The position numbers and the translations under genes were made by a program. 64,000 nucleotides of DNA, taken from assembly GCF_015670745.1 (NCBI RefSeq), contig NZ_JADPCH010000012.1, positions 1 to 64,000 on the forward strand. The letters are read 5' to 3'. Positions 6,395 through 15,669 of the stretch are shown one piece after another. How positions within the stretch are numbered: position 1 is the stretch's first letter; each line of letters begins with the position of its first letter. The notes under the pieces were generated by a model. That model was given only the letters and a program-made list of their open reading frames with translations. It was not told the DNA's origin and made no database searches. The DNA is from Collinsella aerofaciens (GTDB lineage Bacteria > Actinomycetota > Coriobacteriia > Coriobacteriales > Coriobacteriaceae).

Positions 6395-9163
6395 ATGCTG
6401 ATGCTCAAAACCGTCACGGTACTCGAAGCCATCTCCAAGCGCCGCCGCACGGCGCGCCCTGCCGCTCATACCGGCCTGTCCAAGAACACCATATTCGCCG
6501 CCACCCATAGTGCCGAGGACGCCCTCGTACTGCTTGACGCCACGGCAAACGGCCTCACCGTCGAGCAGGCAACTGAGCGCCTGAACGCCGTCGGCCCCAA
6601 CACCATCGAGGCAACGACCAAAACGCTCGCCCGCCGCATCGCCGACGCGTTCATCGATCCCTTCGCCGGCATCCTCGCCGCGCTCGCACTGGTCTCGCTC
6701 TACATCGACGTGCTCGCCGTGCCCGAACCGCAGCGCGACCCCTCCACGGTCATCGTCATCGGCACCATGCTGCTGGTATCGGGCGGCATGAAGTTTATCC
6801 AGGAAGCCCGCAGCGGCAATGCGGCCGAGGCCCTCAAGGACCTGGTCTCCAACACTTGCACCGCCCTGCGCGACGGCGAGCGCATCGAGATCCCCTTCGA
6901 CGAGCTCGTCCCCGGTGATGTGATCCGTCTCTCTGCCGGCGATATGGTGCCGGCAGATGCCCGCATCATCACCGCGCGCGACCTGTTTGTGATCGAGTCC
7001 GCACTCACCGGCGAGAGCGAGGCCGTCGAGAAGACCACCGCCGTCACCGTCGTCGAGGGCGCCGACGGCTCCGCACTGCCACTCTCTGCCTGCAAGAACA
7101 TCGTCTTTACCGGCACCTCCGTGCAAAACGGCGCCGCCATGGCGCTTGTCGTTGCCACCGGCTCGGACACCTACCTGGGCGGCATCGCCAAGATGCTCAA
7201 CGGGCGCGGCGAAAAGAGCGCGTTTGACCGCGGCGTCTCGAGCGTCTCCATGCTGCTGGTGCGCCTGATGCTCGTTATGGCGCCGGCCGTCTTTGCCATC
7301 AACGCCGCCACCAAGGGCAACGTCATCGACGCGCTGCTGTTCGCCACGAGCGTGGCCGTGGGCATCACGCCGCAGATGCTTCCCGTCATCGTGACCACGA
7401 GCCTGTCGCAGGGCGCCAAGGACCTCGCCCGTCGCCAGGTTATCGTCAAGGAGCTGCCGGCGATTCAAAACCTCGGAGCGATGGACGTCCTGTGCTGCGA
7501 CAAGACCGGCACCCTCACCGAAGACCGCATCGTGCTCGAGCGCTACCTCAACACCGATGGCAACGAGGACGCGCGCGTGCTGCGCCATGCGTTTTTGAAC
7601 AGCTTCTTCCAGACCGGCCTCAAAAATCTTATCGACCTGGCCGTAATCGACCGTGCCGATGTGACGCCCTCGACCGTCGCACCCGATTCCATGCTGGGCC
7701 AGAGCCTGCGCGACCGCTACACCAAGGTCGACGAGGTTCCCTTCGATTTCTCGCGCCGTCGCCTGAGCGTAGTTGTCGCCGACGCCCAAGGCAAAACCCA
7801 GATGGTTACCAAGGGCGCTGCCGAGGAAATGCTCGAGATCTGCTCCTTTGTCGAGATCGATGGCATCGCTCAGCCGCTCACCGACGAGAAGCTCGCCCAG
7901 ATTCGCAAGCAGATCGCCGGACTTAACGCCGAGGGCCTACGCGTAATTGCCGTGGCGCAGAAGACCAATCCGCGCTGCGTGGGCGAGTTTGGCATCGCCG
8001 ACGAGTGCGACATGGTGCTGATGGGCTTTTTGGCCTTCCTCGATCCGCCCAAAGCAAGTGCCGCGGGCGCCGTCGCCACCCTCGAGGCCAAGGGCGTGGC
8101 GGTCAAGGTCCTAACCGGCGACAACGACCGCGTCGCCGCCACCGTCTGCGAGCAGATTGGTATCGATGCGAGCAACGTCTTGCTCGGCTCCGAGATCGAT
8201 GCGCTCGATGACGCCGAACTTGCCAAGCGCGCCGAGAAAACCCACCTCTTCGCCAAGCTCTCGCCGCTGCAGAAGGCGCGCCTGGTACGTGTCATGCGCG
8301 AGATGCTCGGCCACACCGTGGGCTTTATGGGCGACGGCATCAACGACGCCGCCGCCATGCGTGCGAGCGATTGCGGCATCTCGGTCGATTCGGCCGTCGA
8401 TATTGCCAAGGAATCCGCCGATATCATCTTGCTTCAGAAGGACCTGGGCGTGCTCGAGCGCGGCATCATCGAAGGCCGCCGCACTTACGGCAACCTGTTC
8501 AAGTACCTCAAGACCACGGTGAGCTCCAACTTTGGCAATGTGCTGTCCGTGACCGTCGCGAGCCTGTTCTTGCCGTTTTTGCCCATGAGCGCCCTGCAGC
8601 TGGTACTGCTGTCGCTGGTCTACGAGATCGTGTGCATCGCACTGCCGTGGGACACCGTCGATGACGCCTGGACTGCCCGCCCGCGTGCCTGGGACGCCGC
8701 ATCCATCAAGGGCTTTATGCTCGAGCTGGGCCCCGTGAGCTCGCTGTTTGACATCGTGACCTTCGCCGCGCTCTTCTTTGTCGTGTGCCCCGCCGCCGTG
8801 GACGCAAGCTGGTCCGAGCTTGCCGCCGCGGGCGACGTCGCGGGTATGGCGACCTTTGCTGCGCTCTTCCAGAGCGGCTGGTTTGTCGAGTCCATGTGGT
8901 CGCAGACACTCGTGGTCCACATGTTGCGCTCCCCGCATCTGCCGAGCCCGCGCGACCACGCCGCGCCCGCATTGTGCGTTCTTACCGTGCTGGGCCTGGC
9001 GCTCGTCACCTGGCTGCCGGCAAGCCCCATCGCCGATGTGCTCGGCCTCATGCCGCTGCCCACGAGCTTTTTTGGGCTGCTCATTGGCATCGTTATCGCC
9101 TATATCGCGCTCACCCAGCTGGCAAAGTGCCGCTACATTGCCCGCCACGGCGAGCTGCTGTAG
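6395..9163 (+). CDS. mgtA: Mg2+-importing P-type ATPase (MgtA/MgtB type)
   Basis: A 922-residue type III P-ATPase that uses ATP to bring Mg2+ into the cell when it is scarce. Visible motifs are LTGES (about 204), the phosphorylated Asp in DKTGTLT (D369) and GDGIND (about 646). Hydrophobic segments before LTGES, around residues 285-335, and several after 700 match the ten-helix plan. The length is close to the 890-910 of enterobacterial MgtA. ATG 6395 has AAGGAGG seven bases upstream. The long leader with a candidate attenuator suggests control by Mg2+ or translation. Three other proteins likely to handle Mg2+ lie at 26-35 kb. Confidence 0.93.
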   Translation: MLMLKTVTVLEAISKRRRTARPAAHTGLSKNTIFAATHSAEDALVLLDATANGLTVEQATERLNAVGPNTIEATTKTLARRIADAFIDPFAGILAALALVSLYIDVLAVPEPQRDPSTVIVIGTMLLVSGGMKFIQEARSGNAAEALKDLVSNTCTALRDGERIEIPFDELVPGDVIRLSAGDMVPADARIITARDLFVIESALTGESEAVEKTTAVTVVEGADGSALPLSACKNIVFTGTSVQNGAAMALVVATGSDTYLGGIAKMLNGRGEKSAFDRGVSSVSMLLVRLMLVMAPAVFAINAATKGNVIDALLFATSVAVGITPQMLPVIVTTSLSQGAKDLARRQVIVKELPAIQNLGAMDVLCCDKTGTLTEDRIVLERYLNTDGNEDARVLRHAFLNSFFQTGLKNLIDLAVIDRADVTPSTVAPDSMLGQSLRDRYTKVDEVPFDFSRRRLSVVVADAQGKTQMVTKGAAEEMLEICSFVEIDGIAQPLTDEKLAQIRKQIAGLNAEGLRVIAVAQKTNPRCVGEFGIADECDMVLMGFLAFLDPPKASAAGAVATLEAKGVAVKVLTGDNDRVAATVCEQIGIDASNVLLGSEIDALDDAELAKRAEKTHLFAKLSPLQKARLVRVMREMLGHTVGFMGDGINDAAAMRASDCGISVDSAVDIAKESADIILLQKDLGVLERGIIEGRRTYGNLFKYLKTTVSSNFGNVLSVTVASLFLPFLPMSALQLVLLSLVYEIVCIALPWDTVDDAWTARPRAWDAASIKGFMLELGPVSSLFDIVTFAALFFVVCPAAVDASWSELAAAGDVAGMATFAALFQSGWFVESMWSQTLVVHMLRSPHLPSPRDHAAPALCVLTVLGLALVTWLPASPIADVLGLMPLPTSFFGLLIGIVIAYIALTQLAKCRYIARHGELL

Positions 9164-9263
9164 CAAGTAGACGGAAAACACCCTGCCAGCTGCCGTTGCC
9201 ACTACCACAGCTGCCAACGCCGCTGCCGCTGCCTCTGCCGCCGCCGCAGTCTATCCCCCCAGC

Positions 9264-9330
9264 AGTTGCGGTGAAATAGTTCCTGTTTAAAGCCCCGTGA
9301 CTTTAATTTAGGGACTATTCCACCGCAACT
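9264..9330. repeat. Long inverted repeat between mgtA and the LuxR gene
   Basis: AGTTGCGGTGAAATAGTTCC (9264-9283) pairs with GGGACTATTCCACCGCAACT (9311-9330) with few mismatches around a 27-nt loop. It sits between two convergent genes and may be a bidirectional terminator, but no U-run is present on either side. Confidence 0.7.
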
Positions 9331-9344
9331 TATTGGGAGGTTAG

Positions 9345-10889
9345 CTAGTCCTTGGGTGTCCAGGACCAGAAGAAGTTGATAAGGGCCACACGCGAGGCGG
9401 TACCGGCCTTTTTGTTGATCGAGGAAATGTGGCGATAGAGCGTGGAGCGCGAAAGAAAGAGCGTTGTGGCGATGTCCTGAACGCTCTGGTCCGAAACGCC
9501 CAAGACCTCAAGAATATCGCGCTCGCGCTCTGTAAGCCCAAAGGTGGCGACGAAGGCATCAAGGCGTTCATCGGACGTGAGCTCCGCTGCCTCCACGGGC
9601 TCGGGGTCGGAGCATGTGGGCGCAAGATCCCCACCAAGATCGTCGGTGGCAAGCGGCAGTCCGTCCCGCATCGCGGCATCATCGGCCCGTTGCCCCAACT
9701 GCCCCAGCAGCGTAATCGCAATGCCCACAAACATCACGAGCGCCGCACCGACCGCAGCCAGCACATTTTGACTCGAGATAATCGCCACTGCCGGCGCCGT
9801 CACGAACATCGAGCACACGTTGTTGACGACGCGACCCATGCACGGCCAAAAATATGACCAGCGCGCATAGAGCGAGACGGCGGCATATTTTGTGGTAAAG
9901 AACACCACGAAAAAGCCCAAGCCCAGATAAAAGATGATCGTGGCAGCAAGCTCGTTGCCGCCATTGCCATCGACGATGAGCACAAAGAACGAAAGCGTGG
10001 ACAGTATGGCGGCACATGTCATGCCGATATTCATATACGAGCGGCCGTGCAGGTCAAATAGTGCGCCAGCGACCAACGAGCTCACGACAAGCAGCAGGCG
10101 CGGCCAATCGCCCAAATCGACGGCTCCGACAGCATGCAGGGTCGTGAAGCCCGCGTTGAGAGCGGCGAATACGCTGGAAAGATACGCCGTCGCCACGGTC
10201 AGGCGAACTACGGCGCGACGGAATGCCGCCTTTGCCTCGGGATCGTCATGCCACTTGGCGCCATATTCCAGAGCATCTACCGAAAGCCCGGCAGCACTGG
10301 GTTCAAAGTTGGGATCGGACTCGTCGCGCAGCTTGGCGCGTCGGGCACCGTGGAGCAACGCCACCTGCGCGATCGCACAGACGACCAGAACAGCCTGCTG
10401 AGGAATGCCGACAGGCACCACCATGTGGTTGAGAACCTGCACCAGAACGCCCATGGCGTAAGAAAGTGCGGCGGCGCGCGCCAAGCAGGGCGTTCGCGCA
10501 AAGCGCCTCGCAAAATTTGCATGAGCAGTCGATCCGCAGTAGCCCAGCGCGCAGCACGCCACCAAACCGCCGGTAATTACCACCTCAACCTGAACCGCCA
10601 TAATCAACAGCAGCAATGCCGCCACCAGCAAAACGCCCGTGACGTCACTCGTCGCGTCAATGGCATGGGGACGGCGATAGTACAGAATGGGACGCACAAA
10701 AAAGCCAATCACGCTCGCGCCGATGACAAGGCTCTCATAAATAACGACCTCGTTCGGAGACACGAACTCGGCCATGCGCACATCAAAAAGATACTCGCAC
10801 GCCAAAAACGTGAAGAAGAACAGCACCAGGCATATAATCTCCCGAATGCCCCGACGCAAATATGCGATTGTGTCTCCCATGCCCCTCAT
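9345..10889 (-). CDS. Membrane-anchored LuxR-family regulator
   Basis: A 514-residue protein with about 12 hydrophobic helices (residues 15-420) followed by a C-terminal LuxR/GerE DNA-binding domain (TERERDILEVL, then LFLSRSTLYRHISSI). This architecture, a transporter-like membrane module joined directly to a helix-turn-helix, is characteristic of Coriobacteriia such as Eggerthella and Slackia. The proteins are thought to sense a ligand in the membrane and regulate nearby genes. ATG 10889 is chosen for a GGGGGT six bases upstream; a TTG at 10910 would add seven residues. The target is not evident: the divergent SPFH operon at 11265 is the nearest candidate. Confidence 0.85.
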   Translation of the reverse strand: MRGMGDTIAYLRRGIREIICLVLFFFTFLACEYLFDVRMAEFVSPNEVVIYESLVIGASVIGFFVRPILYYRRPHAIDATSDVTGVLLVAALLLLIMAVQVEVVITGGLVACCALGYCGSTAHANFARRFARTPCLARAAALSYAMGVLVQVLNHMVVPVGIPQQAVLVVCAIAQVALLHGARRAKLRDESDPNFEPSAAGLSVDALEYGAKWHDDPEAKAAFRRAVVRLTVATAYLSSVFAALNAGFTTLHAVGAVDLGDWPRLLLVVSSLVAGALFDLHGRSYMNIGMTCAAILSTLSFFVLIVDGNGGNELAATIIFYLGLGFFVVFFTTKYAAVSLYARWSYFWPCMGRVVNNVCSMFVTAPAVAIISSQNVLAAVGAALVMFVGIAITLLGQLGQRADDAAMRDGLPLATDDLGGDLAPTCSDPEPVEAAELTSDERLDAFVATFGLTERERDILEVLGVSDQSVQDIATTLFLSRSTLYRHISSINKKAGTASRVALINFFWSWTPKD

Positions 10890-11264
10890 GGTTAACCCCC
10901 AGCCGCTCAATTGTCTGGAAATCTATTTTAATAAAGAACCAGTCTCAATATCGAAGCCAGGCTTGAAATGCTGCAAATTTGACCCCAGCCGTTCACGTCA
11001 CACCGCGGTTTTGAGCCTCATGGACCAGAAGGGGCACGCGCGGCCTCTAGCTCGGCCAGGAGTGTCCCCAACTACCACTCATTTAAGTACGTCCCCAATG
11101 AGTGCAATGACTACCCGCAGCAAGGAGTGTCCCTATGTGTCGGATGAAAAATGGGCCATGTGTCCCAGTTGTGGAGACTCCTTGAGCCGTCTGGGTATCG
11201 CGAAGGATCGCGCACTCCCCCATCATCAAAAGTGACACACGCTACCAGTTGATGGGAGGCAGCC
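10890..11264. repeat. Divergent intergenic region with AGTCATT-type hairpin
   Basis: No gene is seen in 375 bp. The hairpin CACTCATT (11076-11083) / AATGAGTG (11097-11104) encloses a loop with the family word ACGTCCCC. GGAGTGTCCC occurs on both sides of it (about 11058 and 11125). The region must hold the promoters for the LuxR gene (minus) and the three-gene operon (plus); I see no clear -10/-35 pair. Confidence 0.55.
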
Positions 11265-12002
11265 ATGGGCTTCTTTGACAAGATGTTCGAGAAGAAAGAG
11301 TGCGCGATTTGCGGTACCGAGCTGGGACTTCTAGGTAAGACAAAAATCAATGAAGGCTACCTGTGCAAAGAGTGCGCCGGCAAGCTCTCCCCCTACTTTC
11401 ACGGCTATCGCTCCAGCACCGCGGACGATATCCGTGAGCAACTCGCCTACCGCGAGGCCAACGCCGAGCGCCTGTCTTCGTTCAACCCCACGCGCACGCT
11501 TTCTGCCGGGCGCACCAATATTATGCTCGATGAGGACGCGGGCCTGCTGATCATCACTTCGCAGAGCCGCTGGCGCGACGCCAATCCCGACATCATCGAG
11601 TTCTCGCAGGTACTCGGCTGCGATATGGATATCGACGAGCAGCGCACCGAGATCTATCGCGAGACCAAGGACGGCGAGCGCGAGAGCTACAACCCGCCGC
11701 GCTACGACCTGGATTACGACTTTAATCTGACCATCCACGTCAACACGCCGTACTTTACCGAGATCAACCTGCGCGTGAACGACTCCACCATCGATCAGCG
11801 CGGCTCCATCGAATATCGCGAGGCCAAGCGCCAGGCAACCGAAGTCCGCGATGCGCTGGTGCAGCTGCGCCAGGAGACGCGGGACAGCGTCGTGGCCGCC
11901 AAGGCCCCCAAGACCGCGGTGACCTGCCCCTTCTGCGGAGCCACCACCATTCCCGATGCCAGCGGGCGCTGCGAATACTGCGGCGGCGCCATCGGCGCAT
12001 AG
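11265..12002 (+). CDS. DUF4428 zinc-ribbon protein
   Basis: A 245-residue soluble protein. A CxxC pair (CAICG at 13-17) and a second (CKEC) form an N-terminal zinc ribbon typical of DUF4428. A beta-rich middle follows (to about residue 190), resembling a PH-like or SHOCT-associated fold. The C-terminal ribbon is CPFCG...CEYCG. Function is unknown. ATG 11265 has GGGAGG upstream. It is first in a tight operon with a membrane zinc-ribbon protein (24 bp later) and an SPFH protein (48 bp later), all three zinc-ribbon bearing, which suggests one membrane-associated complex. Confidence 0.75.
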   Translation: MGFFDKMFEKKECAICGTELGLLGKTKINEGYLCKECAGKLSPYFHGYRSSTADDIREQLAYREANAERLSSFNPTRTLSAGRTNIMLDEDAGLLIITSQSRWRDANPDIIEFSQVLGCDMDIDEQRTEIYRETKDGERESYNPPRYDLDYDFNLTIHVNTPYFTEINLRVNDSTIDQRGSIEYREAKRQATEVRDALVQLRQETRDSVVAAKAPKTAVTCPFCGATTIPDASGRCEYCGGAIGA

Positions 12003-12026
12003 CCCCCGGCACGGAAAGGACCGATC

Positions 12027-13349
12027 ATGGCCTTCGAGAGCGTTAACTATCAGTGCCCTGCCTGCGGTGGCCCCTTGCATTTTGCAAGCGCCGAGCAAAA
12101 GCTCGTCTGCGACTACTGTGACTCGCGCTTTGAAGTCGAAGAAGTCGAGGCCCTCTATCGCGAGCGCCAGGACAAGGCAGACGCCAAAGCCGATGCCGCA
12201 GCCGCAACGCCAAAGCCCGTCGCCGACGACGCGGTGCAGGAGCTCGCCCAAAACGCCGGCTACATCTGCTCGTCGTGCGGCGCCGAGCTCGTGTCCGACG
12301 GCACCGTCGCTGTCACCACCTGCCCGTACTGCGGCAACTCCGCCGTAGCGCCCGGTCAGCTTTCGGGCGACTTCTCGCCCGACCTGGTGATTCCATTTAA
12401 GCTCGGCCGCGACGACGTTATGGCCGCGCTCAAAGAGCACTACAAGGGCAAGATCCTGCTGCCCAAGAGCTTTGTCACCGGCAACCACATCGACGAAGTC
12501 CAAGGCGTCTACGTGCCGTTTTGGCTTTACGGCGCCCGCGTGGACGGCGAAGTGTACTTTGATGCGACCAACGAGACCGTGACCGAGGAATCCGACCGCA
12601 CCGTCACGACCACCGACCACTACGACGCCTACCGCAAGGGAAACATCTCGTTTAAGCGCGTGCCCGTCGACGGATCGTCCAAGATGCCCGACGGCCACAT
12701 GGACGCCATCAGGCCGTTTGACTACGATGCCCTGCGCCCGTTTTCGGTCGCGTATATGCCCGGCTACATCGCCAACCGCTACGACGAGGACTGCGAAACC
12801 TGCAAGGCGCGCGCCGAACGCCACATGGAGGAAAGCACGATCTCGGCCCTGCGCGAAACCGTCGTCGACGAATATGACGATGCCACGGTCGAAAGCAAGC
12901 AGCTCGACTACACCTGGGAAGACAGCGACTATGCCCTGTTCCCCGTGTGGATGCTTTCCACCTCGTGGAACGGCAAGAGCTACCTGTTTGCCATGAACGG
13001 CCAAACCGGCCGTATGGTCGGCGAGCTTCCTTGCTCCAAGCCCAAGCTCGCTATCGCCTCGGTGCTGTTCTTTGTGATCGGATTTGTCCTCTCCCAGATC
13101 CTCTTCATGGGTGAGAACGCCTTCGATCCGGATTACCTCACCTTTGATATCGAGGGCATCCTCATCAACATCGTCGCGCCGCTGATCATCGTGGTCATCG
13201 CAGACGTGCTGCTGGTGGGCCAGCTCAAGACGGCCAACGAGGCCACCCACGCCGATTGCTACTGTGGCGAGCTCGACCTGACCGAGAAGCACGACACCTT
13301 CAGCCACACCGAGACCACCGTTGTCATGAAGGACGACAAGGACGATTAA
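12027..13349 (+). CDS. TFIIB-type zinc-ribbon membrane protein (YdjG-like)
   Basis: A 440-residue protein with two zinc ribbons (CPACGG...CDYC at 10-34 and CSSCG...CPYCG at about 84-106). A large beta-rich domain follows, then two membrane helices near 343-365 and 378-400, and a short hydrophilic tail with CYCGEL. This plan matches B. subtilis YdjG, a membrane partner in the pspA-ydjGHI envelope-stress operon; that assignment is from architecture, not alignment. The position between DUF4428 and SPFH genes supports it. It probably places the complex at the cytoplasmic membrane. Confidence 0.7.
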   Translation: MAFESVNYQCPACGGPLHFASAEQKLVCDYCDSRFEVEEVEALYRERQDKADAKADAAAATPKPVADDAVQELAQNAGYICSSCGAELVSDGTVAVTTCPYCGNSAVAPGQLSGDFSPDLVIPFKLGRDDVMAALKEHYKGKILLPKSFVTGNHIDEVQGVYVPFWLYGARVDGEVYFDATNETVTEESDRTVTTTDHYDAYRKGNISFKRVPVDGSSKMPDGHMDAIRPFDYDALRPFSVAYMPGYIANRYDEDCETCKARAERHMEESTISALRETVVDEYDDATVESKQLDYTWEDSDYALFPVWMLSTSWNGKSYLFAMNGQTGRMVGELPCSKPKLAIASVLFFVIGFVLSQILFMGENAFDPDYLTFDIEGILINIVAPLIIVVIADVLLVGQLKTANEATHADCYCGELDLTEKHDTFSHTETTVVMKDDKDD

Positions 13350-13397
13350 CCATCCTGACCAATACCACCCGGCCTTTGACGAGAAAGGAAGATCACC

Positions 13398-14636
13398 ATG
13401 GGACTCTTGAAAGCTGGATTGGGTGCTGCCGGCGGCGTCATGGCCGACCAGTGGAAGGAATTTATCTACTGCGAATCGATGCCCGCTGACGTCTTGGCCT
13501 GCAAGGGCAGCAAGCGCACCGGCGGCCGCAGCTCCAACACGCGCGGCGAGGACAACGTCATCTCCAACGGCTCGGTCATCGCCGTCAACGACGGCCAGGG
13601 CATGCTCGTGGTGCAAAACGGCAAGATCATCGAAGTCGCGCTGGAGCCCGGTGAGTTCGTCTTTGACACCGGCAGCGAGCCGAGCGTCTTTAGCGGCAAC
13701 CTGGGCGACTCCATCAAGGAAACCTTTGCCAATATCGGCAGCCGCTTTACCTTTGGCGGCGACGCGGGCAAAGACCAGCGCGTCTACTTCATCAACACCA
13801 AGGAGATCATCGGCAACAAGTACGGCACCGCCTCGCCCGTGCCCTTCCGCGTGGTCGACAACAACATCGGTCTGGACGTCGACATCTCCGTGCGCTGCAA
13901 CGGCGAGTATTCGTACCGCATCACCAACCCGCTGCTGTTCTACACCAACGTGTGCGGCAACGTGACCGATAGCTACACGCGCGACAAGATCGACAGCCAG
14001 CTTAAGTCCGAGCTGCTCACCGCCCTGCAGCCCGCCTTTGCCAAGATCTCGGAGATGGGCATCCGCTACAGCGCCATCCCCGGCCACACCACCGAGCTCG
14101 CCCGCGCGCTCAACGAGGTCCTCTCTGCCGACTGGCGTGACCTGCGCGGCGTTGAGATCGTAAGCTTTGGCGTCAACTCCATCGCCGTCTCGCAAGAAGA
14201 CGAGCAGATGATCAAGGACCTGCAGAAAGCCGCGGTCATGCGCGATCCCACTATGGCGGCAGCCAACATTGCCAGCGCCCAGAGCGACGCAATGCGCGCG
14301 GCAGCCGCCAACCCCAACGGCGCGATGGCGGGCTTTATGGGCATGGGCATGGCAGGCGGCATGGGCGGTATGAACGCCAGCCAGCTGTTCGCCGCCGGCC
14401 AGGCGCAGCAGCAGGCCGCCCCGCAGCCGGCTCCGGCACCCGCTCCCGCACCGGCTCCCGCCGCACCTGCGGCCGGCACATGGACCTGCAGCTGCGGCGC
14501 CACCAACACCGGCAAGTTCTGCTCCGAGTGCGGCAGCCCCGCGCCCGCGCCCGCACCGGCCAAGTGGTTCTGCCCCAACTGCGGCAGCGAAAACGGCGGC
14601 AAGTTCTGCAGCAACTGCGGAACGCCCAGGCCCTAG
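13398..14636 (+). CDS. SPFH-domain protein with C-terminal double zinc ribbon (YdjI-like)
   Basis: A 412-residue protein. Residues 1-290 form an SPFH/band-7-like domain (virion-core-protein subgroup, as B. subtilis YdjI) without an obvious membrane helix. A Met/Gly-rich stretch and an Ala-Pro linker (PAPAPAPAPAP) follow. The end has two zinc ribbons, CSCGATNTGKFCSECG and CPNCGSENGGKFCSNCG. SPFH proteins assemble into large membrane-organising rings. With the two preceding genes this makes a probable stress-response or membrane-repair module. PspA itself is absent here. The Ala-Pro linker is encoded by repetitive DNA prone to length change. Confidence 0.8.
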   Translation: MGLLKAGLGAAGGVMADQWKEFIYCESMPADVLACKGSKRTGGRSSNTRGEDNVISNGSVIAVNDGQGMLVVQNGKIIEVALEPGEFVFDTGSEPSVFSGNLGDSIKETFANIGSRFTFGGDAGKDQRVYFINTKEIIGNKYGTASPVPFRVVDNNIGLDVDISVRCNGEYSYRITNPLLFYTNVCGNVTDSYTRDKIDSQLKSELLTALQPAFAKISEMGIRYSAIPGHTTELARALNEVLSADWRDLRGVEIVSFGVNSIAVSQEDEQMIKDLQKAAVMRDPTMAAANIASAQSDAMRAAAANPNGAMAGFMGMGMAGGMGGMNASQLFAAGQAQQQAAPQPAPAPAPAPAPAAPAAGTWTCSCGATNTGKFCSECGSPAPAPAPAKWFCPNCGSENGGKFCSNCGTPRP

Positions 14637-14716
14637 CGCCCCTAACTGGTAATGAGCGGGGGATCCGCCACCCCCGCATTTGCTTCTATGGGTTTCGTTC
14701 GATGAAGGAGGACACC

Positions 14717-15559
14717 ATGAAGACAACGTTCAAAAAGTCCGTACTCGCATTTCTGACATGCGTCCTGGCGCTCGCCTTTGCCCTGACGGGCTGCAGCGGC
14801 GGCGGCAAAGACCCCAAGGCCAACTTCGTCGGCAGCTGGGAACTCTCGGGTGGAACCTTGGACGGCGAAGAGCTCACCGATGAGTACATGAAGATGCTCG
14901 AGGATTGGGGTGTCCACTGCGTCTTGATTCTCGATGAGGACGGTACAGGCGCCCTCGACCTGTTCCTTGAAGTCGTCGACCTTAAATGGGAGGCAAAGGA
15001 CGGCACCACCGTAACCATCACCGCCGAAGACGAGTCGCATGACATGAAGCTCAAGGACGGCAAACTCATCCTCGAAGAAGATGACGGCAATCTTGTCTTT
15101 ACCAAGTCCGACAAGGATCTGTCCGGTACGGTAAAGAAGGATCGCGAGAACGCCGAGAAGGAAGAGGAGATCGATGAGGCCGTCGAAGACGACGACGTCC
15201 AGAGCATCGAAATCTCCCCCGCCGTCACCGTCGCCGATGACGACCTGTGCACCATCACCATCACCGAGAAGTTCAAGGACGACTGGGGCGACATCGGCTT
15301 TGTCGTTAACATCACCAACAAGAGCGACAAGGACCTGACCTTCTACGCTCCCTCCGGCAAGACCAATGTCAACGGCACTATGAAGGACCCCTGGTTCTCG
15401 GCTCACCTGATGCCCGGTACCAACGCCACCGAGGAATTCACGTTCTCGAACGGCGAGCTTGACAGCCTTGACGACCTGGTCAACACGACCATCGGCATCG
15501 ACGCCTATCTGACCGATTCCTACGAGGACGTCGCCTCTTACACCGCAACCATCGCGTAA
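14717..15559 (+). CDS. Lipoprotein with DUF5067-like C-terminal domain
   Basis: A 280-residue protein with a signal peptide (MKTTFKKSVLAFLTCVLALA) and the lipobox LTGC at about residue 28. The middle is a strand-rich lipocalin-like stretch (FVGSWELSGG...), then a highly charged Lys/Glu/Asp segment near 135-160. The C-terminal Ig-like domain (ITITEKFKDDWGDIGFVVNI) recalls DUF5067/DUF4352 surface lipoproteins. It is probably an extracellular, membrane-anchored binding protein with unknown ligand. ATG 14717 has AAGGAGG at ideal distance. It follows the SPFH gene by 80 bp and may or may not be co-transcribed. A strong bidirectional hairpin lies after it. Confidence 0.75.
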   Translation: MKTTFKKSVLAFLTCVLALAFALTGCSGGGKDPKANFVGSWELSGGTLDGEELTDEYMKMLEDWGVHCVLILDEDGTGALDLFLEVVDLKWEAKDGTTVTITAEDESHDMKLKDGKLILEEDDGNLVFTKSDKDLSGTVKKDRENAEKEEEIDEAVEDDDVQSIEISPAVTVADDDLCTITITEKFKDDWGDIGFVVNITNKSDKDLTFYAPSGKTNVNGTMKDPWFSAHLMPGTNATEEFTFSNGELDSLDDLVNTTIGIDAYLTDSYEDVASYTATIA

Positions 15560-15609
15560 CGGCACGTAACATCAGCCGCGGATTGGCGGACACATCCGCG
15601 CACTTGCCA

Positions 15610-15644
15610 GGCGGGGCCGCAGGAGATAATCCTGCGGCCCCGCC
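15610..15644. terminator. Bidirectional hairpin between convergent genes
   Basis: A perfect 15-bp GC-rich stem pairs 15610-15624 with 15630-15644 around a five-base loop. It lies between the lipoprotein gene (plus) and the response regulator (minus). There is no long U-run, but position and strength fit a shared terminator. Confidence 0.7.
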
Positions 15645-15669
15645 GCTTTATGCCGATGCGTAACGAGCG

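Noticed and set aside
6368-7789. A 473-codon minus-strand frame opposite mgtA
   Set aside because: It is rich in His/Gly/Asp low-complexity sequence with no recognisable motif, while mgtA on the other strand carries every P-type ATPase motif.
11331-14726. A 1,131-codon minus-strand frame across the SPFH operon
   Set aside because: It crosses three well-supported genes and their intergenic gaps, with no domain or ribosome site.
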